From the NCBI GenBank assembly GCA_032622095.1, contig CP136066.1:3619784-3683783 (forward strand): a DNA stretch of 64,000 nt, given 5' to 3'. Both the position numbers and the translations under genes were made by a program. Shown in pieces: positions 46,081 to 56,368 of the stretch. The stretch comes from Siphonodentalium dalli. Its lineage: Eukaryota > Mollusca > Scaphopoda > Gadilida > Siphonodentaliidae. Under the pieces are notes generated by a model, which was given only the letters and a program-made list of their open reading frames with translations, searched no databases and was not told the origin of the DNA. How positions within the stretch are numbered: position 1 is the first letter of the stretch; every line of letters begins with the position of its first letter.

Positions 46081-46261
46081 AATTACTTCTTCGAGAAACA
46101 AATGCTCTTTAAAAACGCTCTTTAAAAATGATGTTTGATTTATGTATATTTTCGCTATTTAGTCACAACAACCATCCACCCTAGTGTGTCCGTCGTCAGT
46201 TTAGTATCAAAGTTTATATAACGTAATGATGGCCTCAATGGGCGTATACGGTGAGCCGTTA

Positions 46262-46517
46262 AGTATAATATATATATGTCAGAGTTATGGAGGCACGGAC
46301 TCAGTATGAGTGATCATTGCTTCATATATGCGTGAACAAATTCTCATTTCTTATCGAAATGGCCATGTATCGATCGGAATGGTACATTGGGATGTTCCTC
46401 AAGCTAGAAAACCGGTCCCGATTTTCATCCATGCCGGGGTTCGAAACCGCGCCAACCTCGTCTAGCCCAGACTGTGATTATCTCATCCACGACCTAACCA
46501 CCTCGGCTACGGGGACA
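46262..46517 (-). mobile_element. tRNA-derived SINE, copy 1
   Basis: Reading down from about 46517 the minus strand gives GTCCCCGTAGCCGAGGTGG, a tRNA-like 5' end with A box TAGCCGAGGTGG. About 65 bases later GGTTTCGAACCCC appears as the B box. The body (GACCGGTTTTC, CAATGTACCATTCCGATCGA, GGCCATTTCGATAAGAAATG) leads to an AT-repeat tail near 46262-46280. A second, 5'-truncated copy sits at 46727-46925 on the same strand. A B-box-like GGGTTCGAACCC also occurs at about 46570-46581, upstream of this head. Confidence 0.75.
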
Positions 46518-46675
46518 TCCAAAAGGAAACCCTTTCACCGAGAGTTAGGAAGCGTATCAGTCTGAACATGGGTTCGAACCCACTACCTTCGAATTCTTGA
46601 TCTGCCATTCTGGAAACATGTCAATGCACTTCCTCCGAAATTGCATCTGTGACCATACGATTACTGGTACTGGCG

Positions 46676-46679
<4 letters not shown>

Positions 46680-46726
<47 letters not shown>
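46680..46726. repeat. TA microsatellite at SINE 3' end
   Basis: (TA)n directly abutting the 3' end of the second SINE copy, so it may be an expanded SINE tail. Confidence 0.9.
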
Positions 46727-46732
<6 letters not shown>

Positions 46733-46925
46733 GTTAGAGTTATGGAGGCACTGACTCAGTATGAGTGTTCATTGCTTCATATTTGCGTGAACATATTCTC
46801 ATTTCTTATCGAAATGGCCATGTATCGATCGGAATGGTACATTGAGATGTTCCTCAAATCAAATCAAGCTTGAAAACCGGTCCCGATTTTCATCTATGCC
46901 GGGGTTCGAACCCGAGCCAACCTCG
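46727..46925 (-). mobile_element. tRNA-derived SINE, copy 2 (5'-truncated)
   Basis: Matches copy 1 from the segment GACGAGGTTGGC onward, including B box GGGTTCGAACCCCGG and the GGCCATTTCGATAAGAAATG block. It lacks the A-box end and has a short insertion after AAGCTTGA. Same strand as copy 1, about 450 bp away. Confidence 0.75.
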
Positions 46926-47419
46926 TCTATGGTAGAAATAACCCCCCATTAAGTATATATGTATAATAATGCTTTGCAGATCTGGCGATTTAAGAGAATA
47001 AATGTAACACTTTGAACAAGAGTATGCTCTATTCCAACCAAGTGTCCACAACGGAAGATTCAATATAACTCGTTCTGGGTAACGCCGGGTCACCATCCGG
47101 TAAAACCATATATACAAGGGCTCATACTCACCAGCCTTGTTTAATTTATCAAATATGTGGTTGTGTTCATGGAGGTATATCCACGGCGGTATATGTGATA
47201 TTTAATGAATGTGGTAAAACGTGTCTGGGGAATATTTTGATTTGTTAATTGAGATAGCATACTCATTAAACATAGTATATACATTAAACATATACAAACA
47301 TGTCCAGTATTACCCCATATATACACATTGTAAATGAAGAGCTGAACATTTTAACATAGGTGTATTTATATCGGCTACAAAAGTGTTAACGGATCGACGG
47401 CTCGAGATATGCCTGATAA
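46926..47419. other. No gene recognised
   Basis: Minus-strand ORFs 46890-47117 and 47141-47326 have no recognised domain. Confidence 0.45.
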
Positions 47420-47810
47420 CCCTTTACCCAACAGAAGGGCCCTGTGCCAATGCATTCTCTTGTATATGCGAGTCGACCATAGGTCGCCTCGCATATATAA
47501 GAGAATGCATTGGCTTAACACATTAAAAATTATAAAATTGTTAAAGAATGTAAGAAAAAATGGTAAAAAGTGTTAAAAAAAAGATTTTTGTAGGCCAATG
47601 CATTCTCTTATATATGCGAGGCGACCTATGGTCGACTCTCATATATAAGAGAATGCATTGGCACAGGGCATAACTGTAACTATCACAATGTGGTCAAGGA
47701 GCCGGTTCCAATGATATCCATATTTGTATGGTTCTATTGAGACAGACCGAAGATATTTTAGGCGGTTGAAGCTTTATTGGGCGTTTTTGGCCGGTTTGTT
47801 GGGTAAAGGG
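47420..47810. mobile_element. TTAA-type inverted-repeat element with paired 69-bp palindromes, copy 2
   Basis: Opposite orientation to 36955-37394. Ends are CCCTTTACCCAACA (47420) and TGTTGGGTAAAGGG (ending 47810). TTAA is intact on the right (47811-47814) and reads ATAA on the left. Palindromes are at 47446-47514 and 47594-47662 with a 79-base spacer (TAAAATTGTTAAAGAATG). Shared internal arm: AACCGGYTCCNATGATATCC-type sequence. Two copies with palindromes at the same internal position show that the palindrome pair travels with the element. Confidence 0.85.
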
Positions 47811-47923
47811 TTAATGCCGAGGTCAATCAGGGATGATACAGAAATTACCATATGATACTTATTTCCATTGTGATCCGTAAATATACCCGGAAATATGAGA
47901 GTTGATGATATACGATTTCTTAA

Positions 47924-48127
47924 ATGGGCACTGTACACTAAATCCGGCCATTTATGGGACCATCTCCTTTTATGCTCAACACAATATATGCAATGAATTT
48001 GAGCAATTTATTAGTGCAAAATACACTCATGTGCTCTATGAACGATATAAATAATATGGTAATTGTAATTACATTGGATTTATTACTGGGGTCCCATAAA
48101 TGAACGGATTTAGTTTACCTAACCCCT
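47924..48127. mobile_element. Short TTAA-flanked MITE
   Basis: TTAA at 47920-47923 and 48128-48131. Inner inverted repeats ACTAAATCCGGCCATTTATG (47937-) and CATAAATGAACGGATTTAGT (-48114) agree except at two or three positions and continue with GGGACC / GGTCCC. Non-coding 204-bp element. End sequences differ from the CCCTTTACCC family. Confidence 0.75.
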
Positions 48128-48311
48128 TTAAGACATAGTGGTAAATTAGATAATTGGAGTAGGATTACATCGTTCCTCTGACAAAGACACTACACTGGAT
48201 ACAATTATCTATACACCGGTTAACACCACTTGGTCAATCAAATTACTCTAATCAATGAGCAATATTTAGTGTAGGAGTCAGTAGGTAGACGGTTGAGTTT
48301 GCCTCTGGGTG

Positions 48312-48440
48312 TGAATCGGTTTATAAATATGCCATAACCCGCTCGGGTATCTGTACATGAAATACAAACCGCGGCACTAAGCACACATTGGTCTATAGTT
48401 ACTGTACATGTACCCAAGCGGGTTATAACCTATACATATA
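48312..48440 (+). mobile_element. Small inverted-repeat element (ATAACCCGCTTG family), copy 2
   Basis: CATAACCCGCTCGGGTA (48333-48349) and TACCCAAGCGGGTTATA (48411-48427) form an inverted repeat around a core with CCGCGGCAC. The reverse complement matches 22890-22990. Confidence 0.7.
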
Positions 48441-50433
48441 TTGCAAAGTGTGTACTAATTAACATTAGTAAGTAACGATGATGACTGATAGAAGTGTCTG
48501 AGGCCAACTAATCACCGAAGGCCGGTAAGCGGTCGCGGGTGATTATTTGTGTATCATACACTTCATTATCTGACTGAAAACCAACATACCCATGTATTCA
48601 TCATATGTGAGTGGCAATGTGCATGTTGTGACAATGTGTAGTGAACACATGCAGTGTCATTCCGAATAGCTGTTAATGGATAAGCTGACTGACCATCTGG
48701 GACAATGTGCCTTTTCATTGAACGGTAATTAAAACCTGCTATCCAATCGGTTTGGCCTGTGTCATATTTCAGGACGGACTGACTGCAAGTTATCATTAAT
48801 CAGGAATATGTACGGCATCATCCGCACCTCATACCTATGGTCGCCCATTCAGAATCCATATCTGGAAGTAAAGAGAGTCTTACCATTGGATATATCCTTC
48901 ATGTGAAAATGCACGAGAGCACGCATTCCCTCCATTCTCCATACGTGTTAGGGTCAGGGTTGGGGTTAGGGTCATGGCTGGTGCTAGGGTTAAGGATATT
49001 GTGGTTTGTGGATTCACGGCACGCATGTGATATATGAGAGTCGTGATATTGGGGGTTGTCGCTGCACTATGGATCCACGGTATGCATCTGATATATGCGA
49101 TACGTGTTTATCAGCAGGTATATATGGTATATTATTTAATATTCAATCGTTCATTGTTAAACGTTTACTAGCTTGGATTTCAATAATCCAACTTGGACAT
49201 ATATAAGTAGTTACACATAGTTCGTATTGGTGGGGCGTCAAGTAATGAAGTTTTAAATGCAATCACCCAATTATGCAATGCGTTATTCGTAACTTTTCGT
49301 GTTAGCATTCTTTAACTGGACTTCTTGTTGGCTATCTTTGTTTTCGGTTTGCCTGTCAATTTTATGTTTGCTTTTGGGCGCGTTTTATTTGTTAGTTTAG
49401 AGTAGACGCGATTACTCATCTTGAATCTCATAATTGTCGTTATTCTATTATTCGAAAATATGTATTTTGGTTGATTTAATTTAGAAATAGACCGATACAT
49501 TCTTGCAATAGTATGGATTTGGGGAATGGGGTTAGCTGGTGAAACGTATCATACATGACGATATGTACATCTAAGCTATATACCTACGAATTTTATTTAG
49601 CGTGGACATCACCCTGCTGTATTTAAATATTGTCGTGAAAATGTATCTTCGGTTTTTGTATGTCCAAATCAAATCTGAAAAATTCGATTTGGGGTGCAAT
49701 TATAAAACTGGTGTTCCTCAGCTGTCCAATCTCAAACATTCGCATATATGGTATATTTTCCAAATTTTTATATTTTTAGTACAAATTGTGATCAAATGTA
49801 AGAAAGATTTGAATTTGAACTTCAGATAAATTTCAACTTATTTATATATTTTTTTACATTTATTGTCTCATTACAAACATGAAATTTCCAACTATTGAAC
49901 ATTTTGATCATAGTTCGCGCGAAAACATCTCAATCCCATGTCGCCACGCCCACGTTTGACAATTTTCGCAAATTTGGAATTCAGTTTGTTGTAATTCTTC
50001 CCTATTGATGTCGCTGGAGGATAAACATGTGGAAAGACACCCACACATTATGTTTCCGCCCTGGTTAAGTATAGTCCTGCTAATTTGTTATGATGATGTG
50101 GATCTTGCTGATTTGTTATAATGGTAAGGGAAAACTATTATTGTTAAATACAATGTGCTATTTTTCTAAAGACGATTTGTTCTGCGTTTGGCTATTCCGA
50201 TTTCAGAAAAACCTAGTGTGCACGCAAAATTCAAAATAATGTATATTTTAAAACATTAAAGTCATGGCTGTGCAAGTGTTTCGAACAGTCAGCATGATTA
50301 TGGCCAGTTTTCAATAACCAAACGTGCCATTAGTTATTAGAACTTCAAAATGTCGACGTGAATTTGAAAGGAAGTGTAAAATATGTTAATAAATACAGGA
50401 TACATTGATATACCGACTCAATATGCTCTGAAC
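48441..50433. other. No gene recognised; short telomere-like stretch
   Basis: 48947-48994 contains GTTAGGGTCAGGG, GGGGTTAGGGT and CTAGGGTTAAGG, degenerate TTAGGG-like units on the plus strand. This could be an interstitial telomeric remnant or a G-rich chance run. Otherwise AT-rich with small unsupported ORFs. Confidence 0.5.
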
Positions 50434-50746
50434 TATACTCATAACGGCTACCACCTCATAATATACTCATTACGGCTACCACATCATAATATACTCATTA
50501 CGGCTACCACCTCATAATATACTCATAACGGCTACCACCTCATAATATACTCATTACGTCTACCACCTCATAATATTCTCATTACGGCTACCACCTCATA
50601 ATATACTCATAACGGCTACCACCTCATAATATACTCATTACGGCTACCACCTCATAACCGGCAACCGCCTCATAACGGCAACCACATCATAACGGCTACC
50701 ACCTCATACCGGCTACCACCTCATAACGGCTACCACCTCATAATAG
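50434..50746 (+). repeat. 28-bp minisatellite (TACTCATTACGGCTACCACC)
   Basis: About eight full 28-bp units, then shortened 17-19 bp units toward the right (from about 50655). A common core is ACGGCTACCACCTCATA. Confidence 0.95.
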
Positions 50747-50866
50747 ACTAACACTGAACACTCCTTAGTGTTCCGTGCTGTCCCGAACTTTCCGAGTTCG
50801 ATCAATTGAATTAGTCTTTCTTGACATAACATGCCACACAAAAACAGTTATTTATCGAGTATGTAT

Positions 50867-50970
50867 CGACCCATGTTGACCCATATTGACCCATGTTGAC
50901 CCATGTTGACACATATTGACCGATGTTGACCCATGTTGACACATGTCGACCCATGTTGATCCATGTTGAC
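50867..50970 (+). repeat. 10-bp minisatellite (GACCCATGTT)
   Basis: About ten units of GACCCATGTT / GACCCATATT / GACACATGTT. The minus-strand ORF across it is repeat-driven. Confidence 0.95.
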
Positions 50971-51198
50971 AACATAACCGGACCATGATGCAATACATAC
51001 GGCAATAGTTTGATCCACGAAACCACCCAGTTCCTTGAATTTTGTTACGACATCTGTGTTTTTGAATGTTTTATAAACACAATGGCTTCTTTCCTTTCGG
51101 TCAGATTACCCACAAGTCGTGAAAATGACAACTTAGAAGAAATAACGGTGCATTTTAAAAATAGCAACACTTTTCTTTATCAACATCATTGTAATTGA

Positions 51199-51261
51199 CC
51201 AGGATCCACCAGGACCCACAGGACCCACCAGGACCCACCGGGACCCACCAGGACCCACCAG
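51199..51261 (+). repeat. Short GGACCCACCA array
   Basis: About six units of 10-11 bp. Confidence 0.9.
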
Positions 51262-51472
51262 CATAAAAGCAGGAACAACTAATCAGGAGTGTTTTCCTCT
51301 TTCCGAGGTGGTCACTATTTTCCGGTCATTATCATGACAATGCACAGTTGAGCTAATAATGACCTGCACAAATAATTACTGTCTCGGAAATCTAACACAT
51401 CGGCGTTGTTGGTGAATGAAATTATTCGAGATATTACTCAAACGACAACACCAGGGAGACGCACAAGTGGGT

Positions 51473-51503
51473 TATACATATATATATATATATATATATA
51501 TAT
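51473..51503. repeat. TA microsatellite
   Basis: (TA)n tract. Confidence 0.9.
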
Positions 51504-51880
51504 GGAATAGGGAGTAGCGGTATATGTGCACTATTGGGGAAATGGGGTGATACGACAATGGTACGACAAATTTGGCGAGCTAACTCAAAATACATACATT
51601 GCAGGCATACATTAATAATAATAACCTGCATAATTATATACAATGCACCACCATTTCGCCCCATTCAGTCACAGCTGTTCCAGTCATCAGAAGTAGAACA
51701 TGTATATATCAATAATGGGGAGGATGCATCCATTTCGATTATAACTTAACAGAGGAGGGCGCACACATAATTTATCGAGAATGGGGAGAGTGTGTGCACA
51801 GACGACATTGCACAACAAAGAGACCGCAATCAAGGACATAAGTACATGTGGGTACTGTGTGACAAAAAATATCCCCCTTA

Positions 51881-53289
51881 GGCCCGTTCCAAACGACGGA
51901 TTTTGTCGACTCGAATCTAATACCAGACCCACAATTGTATTAAATGCGTCTAAAATGCGACGTTTGAAACAATTAGATCCGTGTCAGACGCATCACAGAC
52001 GAATCTCCGTCCAATTCAGACGAATCTTCGTCGGTGATGCGTCTGAAATCCGTCTTGGTTTCAAACGACGGATTTTTGACGACTCGAATCTAATACATGT
52101 GATGAGAAGAGCCGAAAGTTGCCGAATAACGAATGCAAATGATATGATAATGATATGATAATGATATGATAATGGATAATAACGAGGGAATTCCCCTTAT
52201 CTGCGGAAATACCCACATGACGTCATTTGTCGCACGCTCTCTTTGTTATAAAGAAAGATATATCTATAAGAATTGCTTAGGTAACATTATGAAAATATTA
52301 ATTATTATGGTAGTTTGATTTCCCAACGAACATGGCATGTCACTGACGCACATCTTATAATGGATATAGTATCAATGATTTATAATAATTCATATATACC
52401 GGTATAAGGGATATGGATTGTAGCAACTGATTTATAATAATTCATATAGACCGATATTCCTTATTGTAAGGGATAGGGGTGGTAGTCTCTGATGTATAAT
52501 AATTAATATATACCGGTATTACTTATTATAAGGGGTAGGGGTGGTACCACTGATTTATACTAATTCATATATACCGACATTACTTGTTATGAGGGGTAAT
52601 TGGGTGGCAACCTCTTATTTATAATAATTCATATATTCCGGTATTACTTATTATAAGGGGCAGAGTGGTAGCCTATGATTTATAATAATTTATATATACT
52701 GTATATACCGGTATTACTTAGTATGAGGGGTAGGGATAGTAGCCTATGATTTATAATTATTCATATATACCGGTAGTCCTTATTATAAAGGATATAGGGT
52801 GGTAGCCTATGATTTATAATCATTAATATATTCCGGTATTCCTTATTATAAGGGGTAGGGGTGGTAGTCTCTGATTTATAACAATTATTTAATACCGGTA
52901 TTTACATGCATGATATACACATAGATGGTAATTGGTTGCACGATATATAACATTTATTGGTAGCGCCTATTATAGTATATTATATATCTGTATGTACTAT
53001 ATAAATCCTCATATACATTATCACATATATTCGCACTGCGGTCGCGCATATATAAATATATGCATAACTTATACTGTATTTTAGTATATATGTGTATAAC
53101 ATATACGGGTATATATAGGCCTCTATATCTACGCGTGACCATTTTTTTTACGGTAACCGGGAATCCACCTTTAAATAAATCGACCGATGTATTAGATTCG
53201 ACGCGACAAAGATGCGTCCGTCTGTAACAAAATCTACCGCCGACGCATCACCGACGGATTTAATACAATTAGATTCGAGTCGACAGGCC
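51881..53289. mobile_element. PIF/Harbinger-like non-autonomous element, 1.4 kb
   Basis: Ends GGCCCGT (51881) and, reverse complemented, GGCCTGT (53289) are flanked by TTA on both sides (51878-51880, 53290-53292). A 3-bp TWA duplication with GG-start ends is typical of PIF/Harbinger. Subterminal TCGACTCGAATCTAAT and ATTGTATTAAATSCGTC are shared in inverted orientation; the left end has an extra CAAACGACGGATTTTG-type insert that is repeated at about 52057. No transposase. The interior holds a ~62-bp minisatellite. The ORF at 51781-52158 spans the boundary and is not a gene. Confidence 0.7.
52372..52905 (+). repeat. ~62-bp minisatellite inside the Harbinger-like element
   Basis: About nine imperfect units starting TGATTTATAATAATTCATAT, followed by ACCGGTATT, CTTATTATAAGGGG and GGTGGTAGCC. 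Unit starts are near 52377, 52430, 52490, 52552, 52617, 52677, 52748, 52810 and 52872. Confidence 0.9.
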
Positions 53290-53292
53290 TTA

Positions 53293-53964
53293 CGTATCAC
53301 AAATAGACAAAGGTGTTGTCATCACGTTTTGTTAAAAACGGTGAGAATACGATATATTACCCATTGATTTCAATATTTGGAATCACAGCTGTGGTGAAAT
53401 AATTTGTCTAAGCATTTCCAAAGCCGGGACGGGGAGAGAAACTATGATAGGACCAGACTGTTATTATTGGTTCGCTTAATCTGGGATTTTATTTTCTGAG
53501 ATGTTTAGTATCATAATCAGTCAATTAACCCTTTCGCTAGGTTTCTGTCAAAATCAGTGCCACAACTGCAGCAGTATGTAATCAATTTAGTGCGTTGCAT
53601 GCAGTATATTTACATACTAAGTGTTGTCATCACTAAATCCAGCATTCTGATTGGTCGGCGCCCACGTGGCTAGTTACAGTTATTTATCGGTGAATGCGCA
53701 ACGGCTAATAACACCAAGCTCATAACACCATCGATACGTCATTGGGTTTGGAAAGACGAACGCGTAATGTTTTGGGCGCATTTGGACTCGCGCAGGATTG
53801 ACTTAATACATAATCGGGTTTCAATATGAAGAGAAATTGTTCCTATTAACGTTTGCCAAGGAATGTTGGGCTGTTTTTTTTCGCGATACACTTTTCGATT
53901 TAAATACATTTACAAAAGTGGCTTCTTCGCTAAATGTATATAAATATAAGGATTAAATGTCATG
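53293..53964. other. No gene recognised
   Basis: No identifiable feature. Confidence 0.5.
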
Positions 53965-54087
53965 TGGACTATTGTTATGGAGATGTAACCGTGAGGTAAG
54001 TGGTCATAACTTGTATGTAAAACCCTTCGGGTTTTACACAAGTTATGTCCACTTACCTCACGGTTACATCTCCATAAAAACAGTCCA
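53965..54087. repeat. 123-bp near-perfect palindrome
   Basis: Left arm TGGACT...GGAGATGTAACCGTGAGG, right arm CCTCACGGTTACATCTCC...AGTCCA. The centre is AAAACCCTTCGGGTTTT, which would fold to a very stable TTCG-capped hairpin. Arms are about 58 bases with four or five differences. Unrelated in sequence to the other palindromes. Confidence 0.9.
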
Positions 54088-55040
54088 TCTGACAGTTAGT
54101 CCTTATATATCCTCTCTCGGTTCGATATTGCAGGGATAAACTGCATAGTGCAATTTTTTTTTTTCGTTATCTGCAAACGTATATTAGTTGTATATGAGAC
54201 TATGGCAAATCAAAATCCCCATGACTAATCAAAGTGTCACTGTGTTAATGCGAACATCAAAGACATATCATGTATTCTTGTTCGGGTGCGTGAAGCCGAT
54301 AAGTTACTATTTGGATGCTAGGCCAACTGGATGAACGTAGAATTCTACTAACATCATCGCAAATTTCAAGCAAATCGACCGTACCACTCCATATATAACT
54401 GTCTGAACTACGCTAAATTGTAAATATTTACTACTCGAATCGGGACGCTTCTATCGGCGATAAACAAACGAAAACGATTACGCCATCGGCAGTCACTGTC
54501 AATTTAGATATAATATTTGTAAAACTAACTGCCTTGAACAAGATCATTCACCATTTCTATTTGATCACCCTACCGGAGTGTTTCACATCACTTTAACGTG
54601 ATTCTGAATTTCCTTTTGAAAAACAAACATGGCTATACATACATTTTAATCTGTAATTAGACTTAAAGAGAAATGATTGTCCCATTATACCATTATCTAT
54701 ATTTTGATCAGGTTGAACTGAGTTCGTGAACATGATGTAAATACCACTGCATGCGACAAATAAATGTGATAATCCAATGTGATCTCGTGGTTTAATCAAG
54801 ATGGATTTAACGTTTTCTAAATATTGTGCCAACTAGTTGTCCACAGCTACGTACTAATAGTGTCCATTGCCTGGCTAAGAATATTCTGATCGGGATTGAC
54901 ACCAAGACCAAGCGGACAATGTGCGGACTGAATCGTCCACATAAAACATAATATAAACTCGTAGACCAGAGGTCCATGCACTTTAATCATGTCGCTTTTC
55001 GATTGGCTTCATTTTTGCTGGAATTGATCGTTCATGCTCC
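54088..55040. other. No gene recognised; possible 3' flank
   Basis: Lies downstream, on the minus strand, of the candidate last exon at 55041-55213. No clear AATAAA was noted close to the stop. Confidence 0.4.
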
Positions 55041-55213
55041 TCATTCGTGCTGCGGTTCAGTGGCTCCTGGTTGAAATACATAATACATTGCATACGGCCC
55101 TGACGTGAATACAGTAACGGACGGTCTTGTGACTGTTGTCGATGATTCCCCATTATGTCCGGAAGTGACGCCTGCAATCGTCGTATTCTGCTCCCCTTCT
55201 TCCGATTCATCGG
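55041..55213 (-). CDS. Candidate terminal exon, cytoplasmic-tail-like
   Basis: Minus-strand acceptor TCTATTCATTTTAG (AG at 55214-55215), then a phase-1 frame reading DESEEGEQNTTIAGVTSG, a Ser/Thr-rich middle and GPYAMYYVFQPG, ending at TGA 55041-55043. Acidic/Ser/Thr-rich tails with tyrosines are common at the cytoplasmic ends of invertebrate membrane receptors. A competing frame from the same acceptor (MNRKKGSRIRRL..., stop at 54983) is also open, so the frame is not certain. It may belong with the transmembrane exon at 63832-64000 or a gene in between. Confidence 0.4.
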
Positions 55214-55215
55214 CT

Positions 55216-56068
55216 AAAATGAATAGATTAACAACAAACGGTTTCACACCAAATAAATCAGACATCGAACAATTTGAGACAAAATGAACAATCTGTTGTT
55301 GTTTTTTTTGCAATCACAACAATGTGTTTGTCACAATTATCGCGAACATTCATACAACCAACTATTGGTTCCACAATGGAAAGAGTACAATGATCATAAT
55401 TGAGCACACTCTTTATTGTACAATCACTCTAGCATACGGATATGTAGATGTCGTCTGTAGTCACAACGTCATGACAATTCAGATAAATCGAAAACTACAT
55501 TCAAAACAACTATATATGGTGTAGCCGTTCCTTGACGTAATGCGATATGTGATCGTCTGGTGATGCATTAAAAACTCAGGAGTCATCGGCAACATTGTTG
55601 TTCTACTTGGAAACACATGCATGCCCAATATCCATATTCTGCTGCCACGTTCTGCTGTGCGCCAAACGGATGATGAATCGGTTATCAGTGTGTCACCCTT
55701 TGTATGGCGATGCCCATCCACCCACGCCTGTACCATATGCTTACAGTTAGTGTGAGTGTACATGCAACATATTTCAATGTTTTTATGTGTAAGCAATATT
55801 TGCTAAGTGGGTGTCTGACCAGGTAACACGTTGTCCGAGACGTAGTGAACACCAAACCTGGCACACCAGAATGACAAAAACAAGTCAAAGTGAGATGCCG
55901 GCAGGTAGACCAGAGGCCTTTTGGAAAAGTCAAATGAGGATAAGAGCAAAAAACGGCTTAAAACATATTTGTCAAAAGAATCGTTCACGCAATACTGCTG
56001 GACACAAAACACACAGGCTATGTTGCAATGTCTCCTCTACACACACTGTGCTTGGCAATATTTTAAGT
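55216..56068. other. Unassigned; one long minus ORF
   Basis: The 105-codon minus-strand ORF at 55479-55796 contains DTLITDSSSVWRTAERGSR and RIWILGMHVFPSRTTML. Composition is protein-like, but I recognise no domain and no good splice sites. Confidence 0.35.
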
Positions 56069-56368
56069 TCCCGTCCCGATGACTCAGTAAGTAAGGCACA
56101 TGGTACTAAATGGAGGGGGCCTCGATGACCCAGTCAGCAAGGCGCACGAACTCCCACGCGGAAACCCCGATGTCCCAGTCATCAACGTGTATGACTCTCT
56201 TACGGGTTGGATCCCGGTGCCTCAACCGGTAAGGTGCATGGTATTCTCATGGAAGGACCCGGGTGATATAATTAGTAAGTCGTATACAATCTTATGGAGG
56301 GGACCTCGGTATCCAATATTACTACGGAGGCGGCCCCGGTGCTTCAACCAGCAAGGCGCATGGCCATA
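56069..56368 (+). repeat. ~46-bp array with tRNA-like phrases
   Basis: About six or seven imperfect units, each with a CCCGGTGCCTCAACCGGTAAG / CTCGATGACCCAGTCAGCAAG phrase followed by GCGCATGGTA and TGGAGG. The phrase resembles a tRNA D-arm/A-box region, so the array may have grown from a SINE head. No B box within a unit. Confidence 0.65.

Noticed and set aside
46430-46517. Functional tRNA gene at the SINE head
   Set aside because: The B box deviates, the acceptor stem does not close, and the same body recurs downstream of a truncated copy, so it is a SINE.
23566-47662. 69-bp palindromes as CRISPR repeats or Helitron ends
   Set aside because: Not regularly spaced, eukaryotic context, and the hairpin is far larger than a Helitron 3' hairpin; no CTRR end or A|T insertion pattern.
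48947-48994. Interstitial telomere array
   Set aside because: Only a few degenerate TTAGGG-like units over about 50 bases; too weak to call as a feature of its own.
51781-52158. 125-codon plus-strand ORF as a gene
   Set aside because: Spans the left boundary of the Harbinger-like element and is largely translated TIR repeats.
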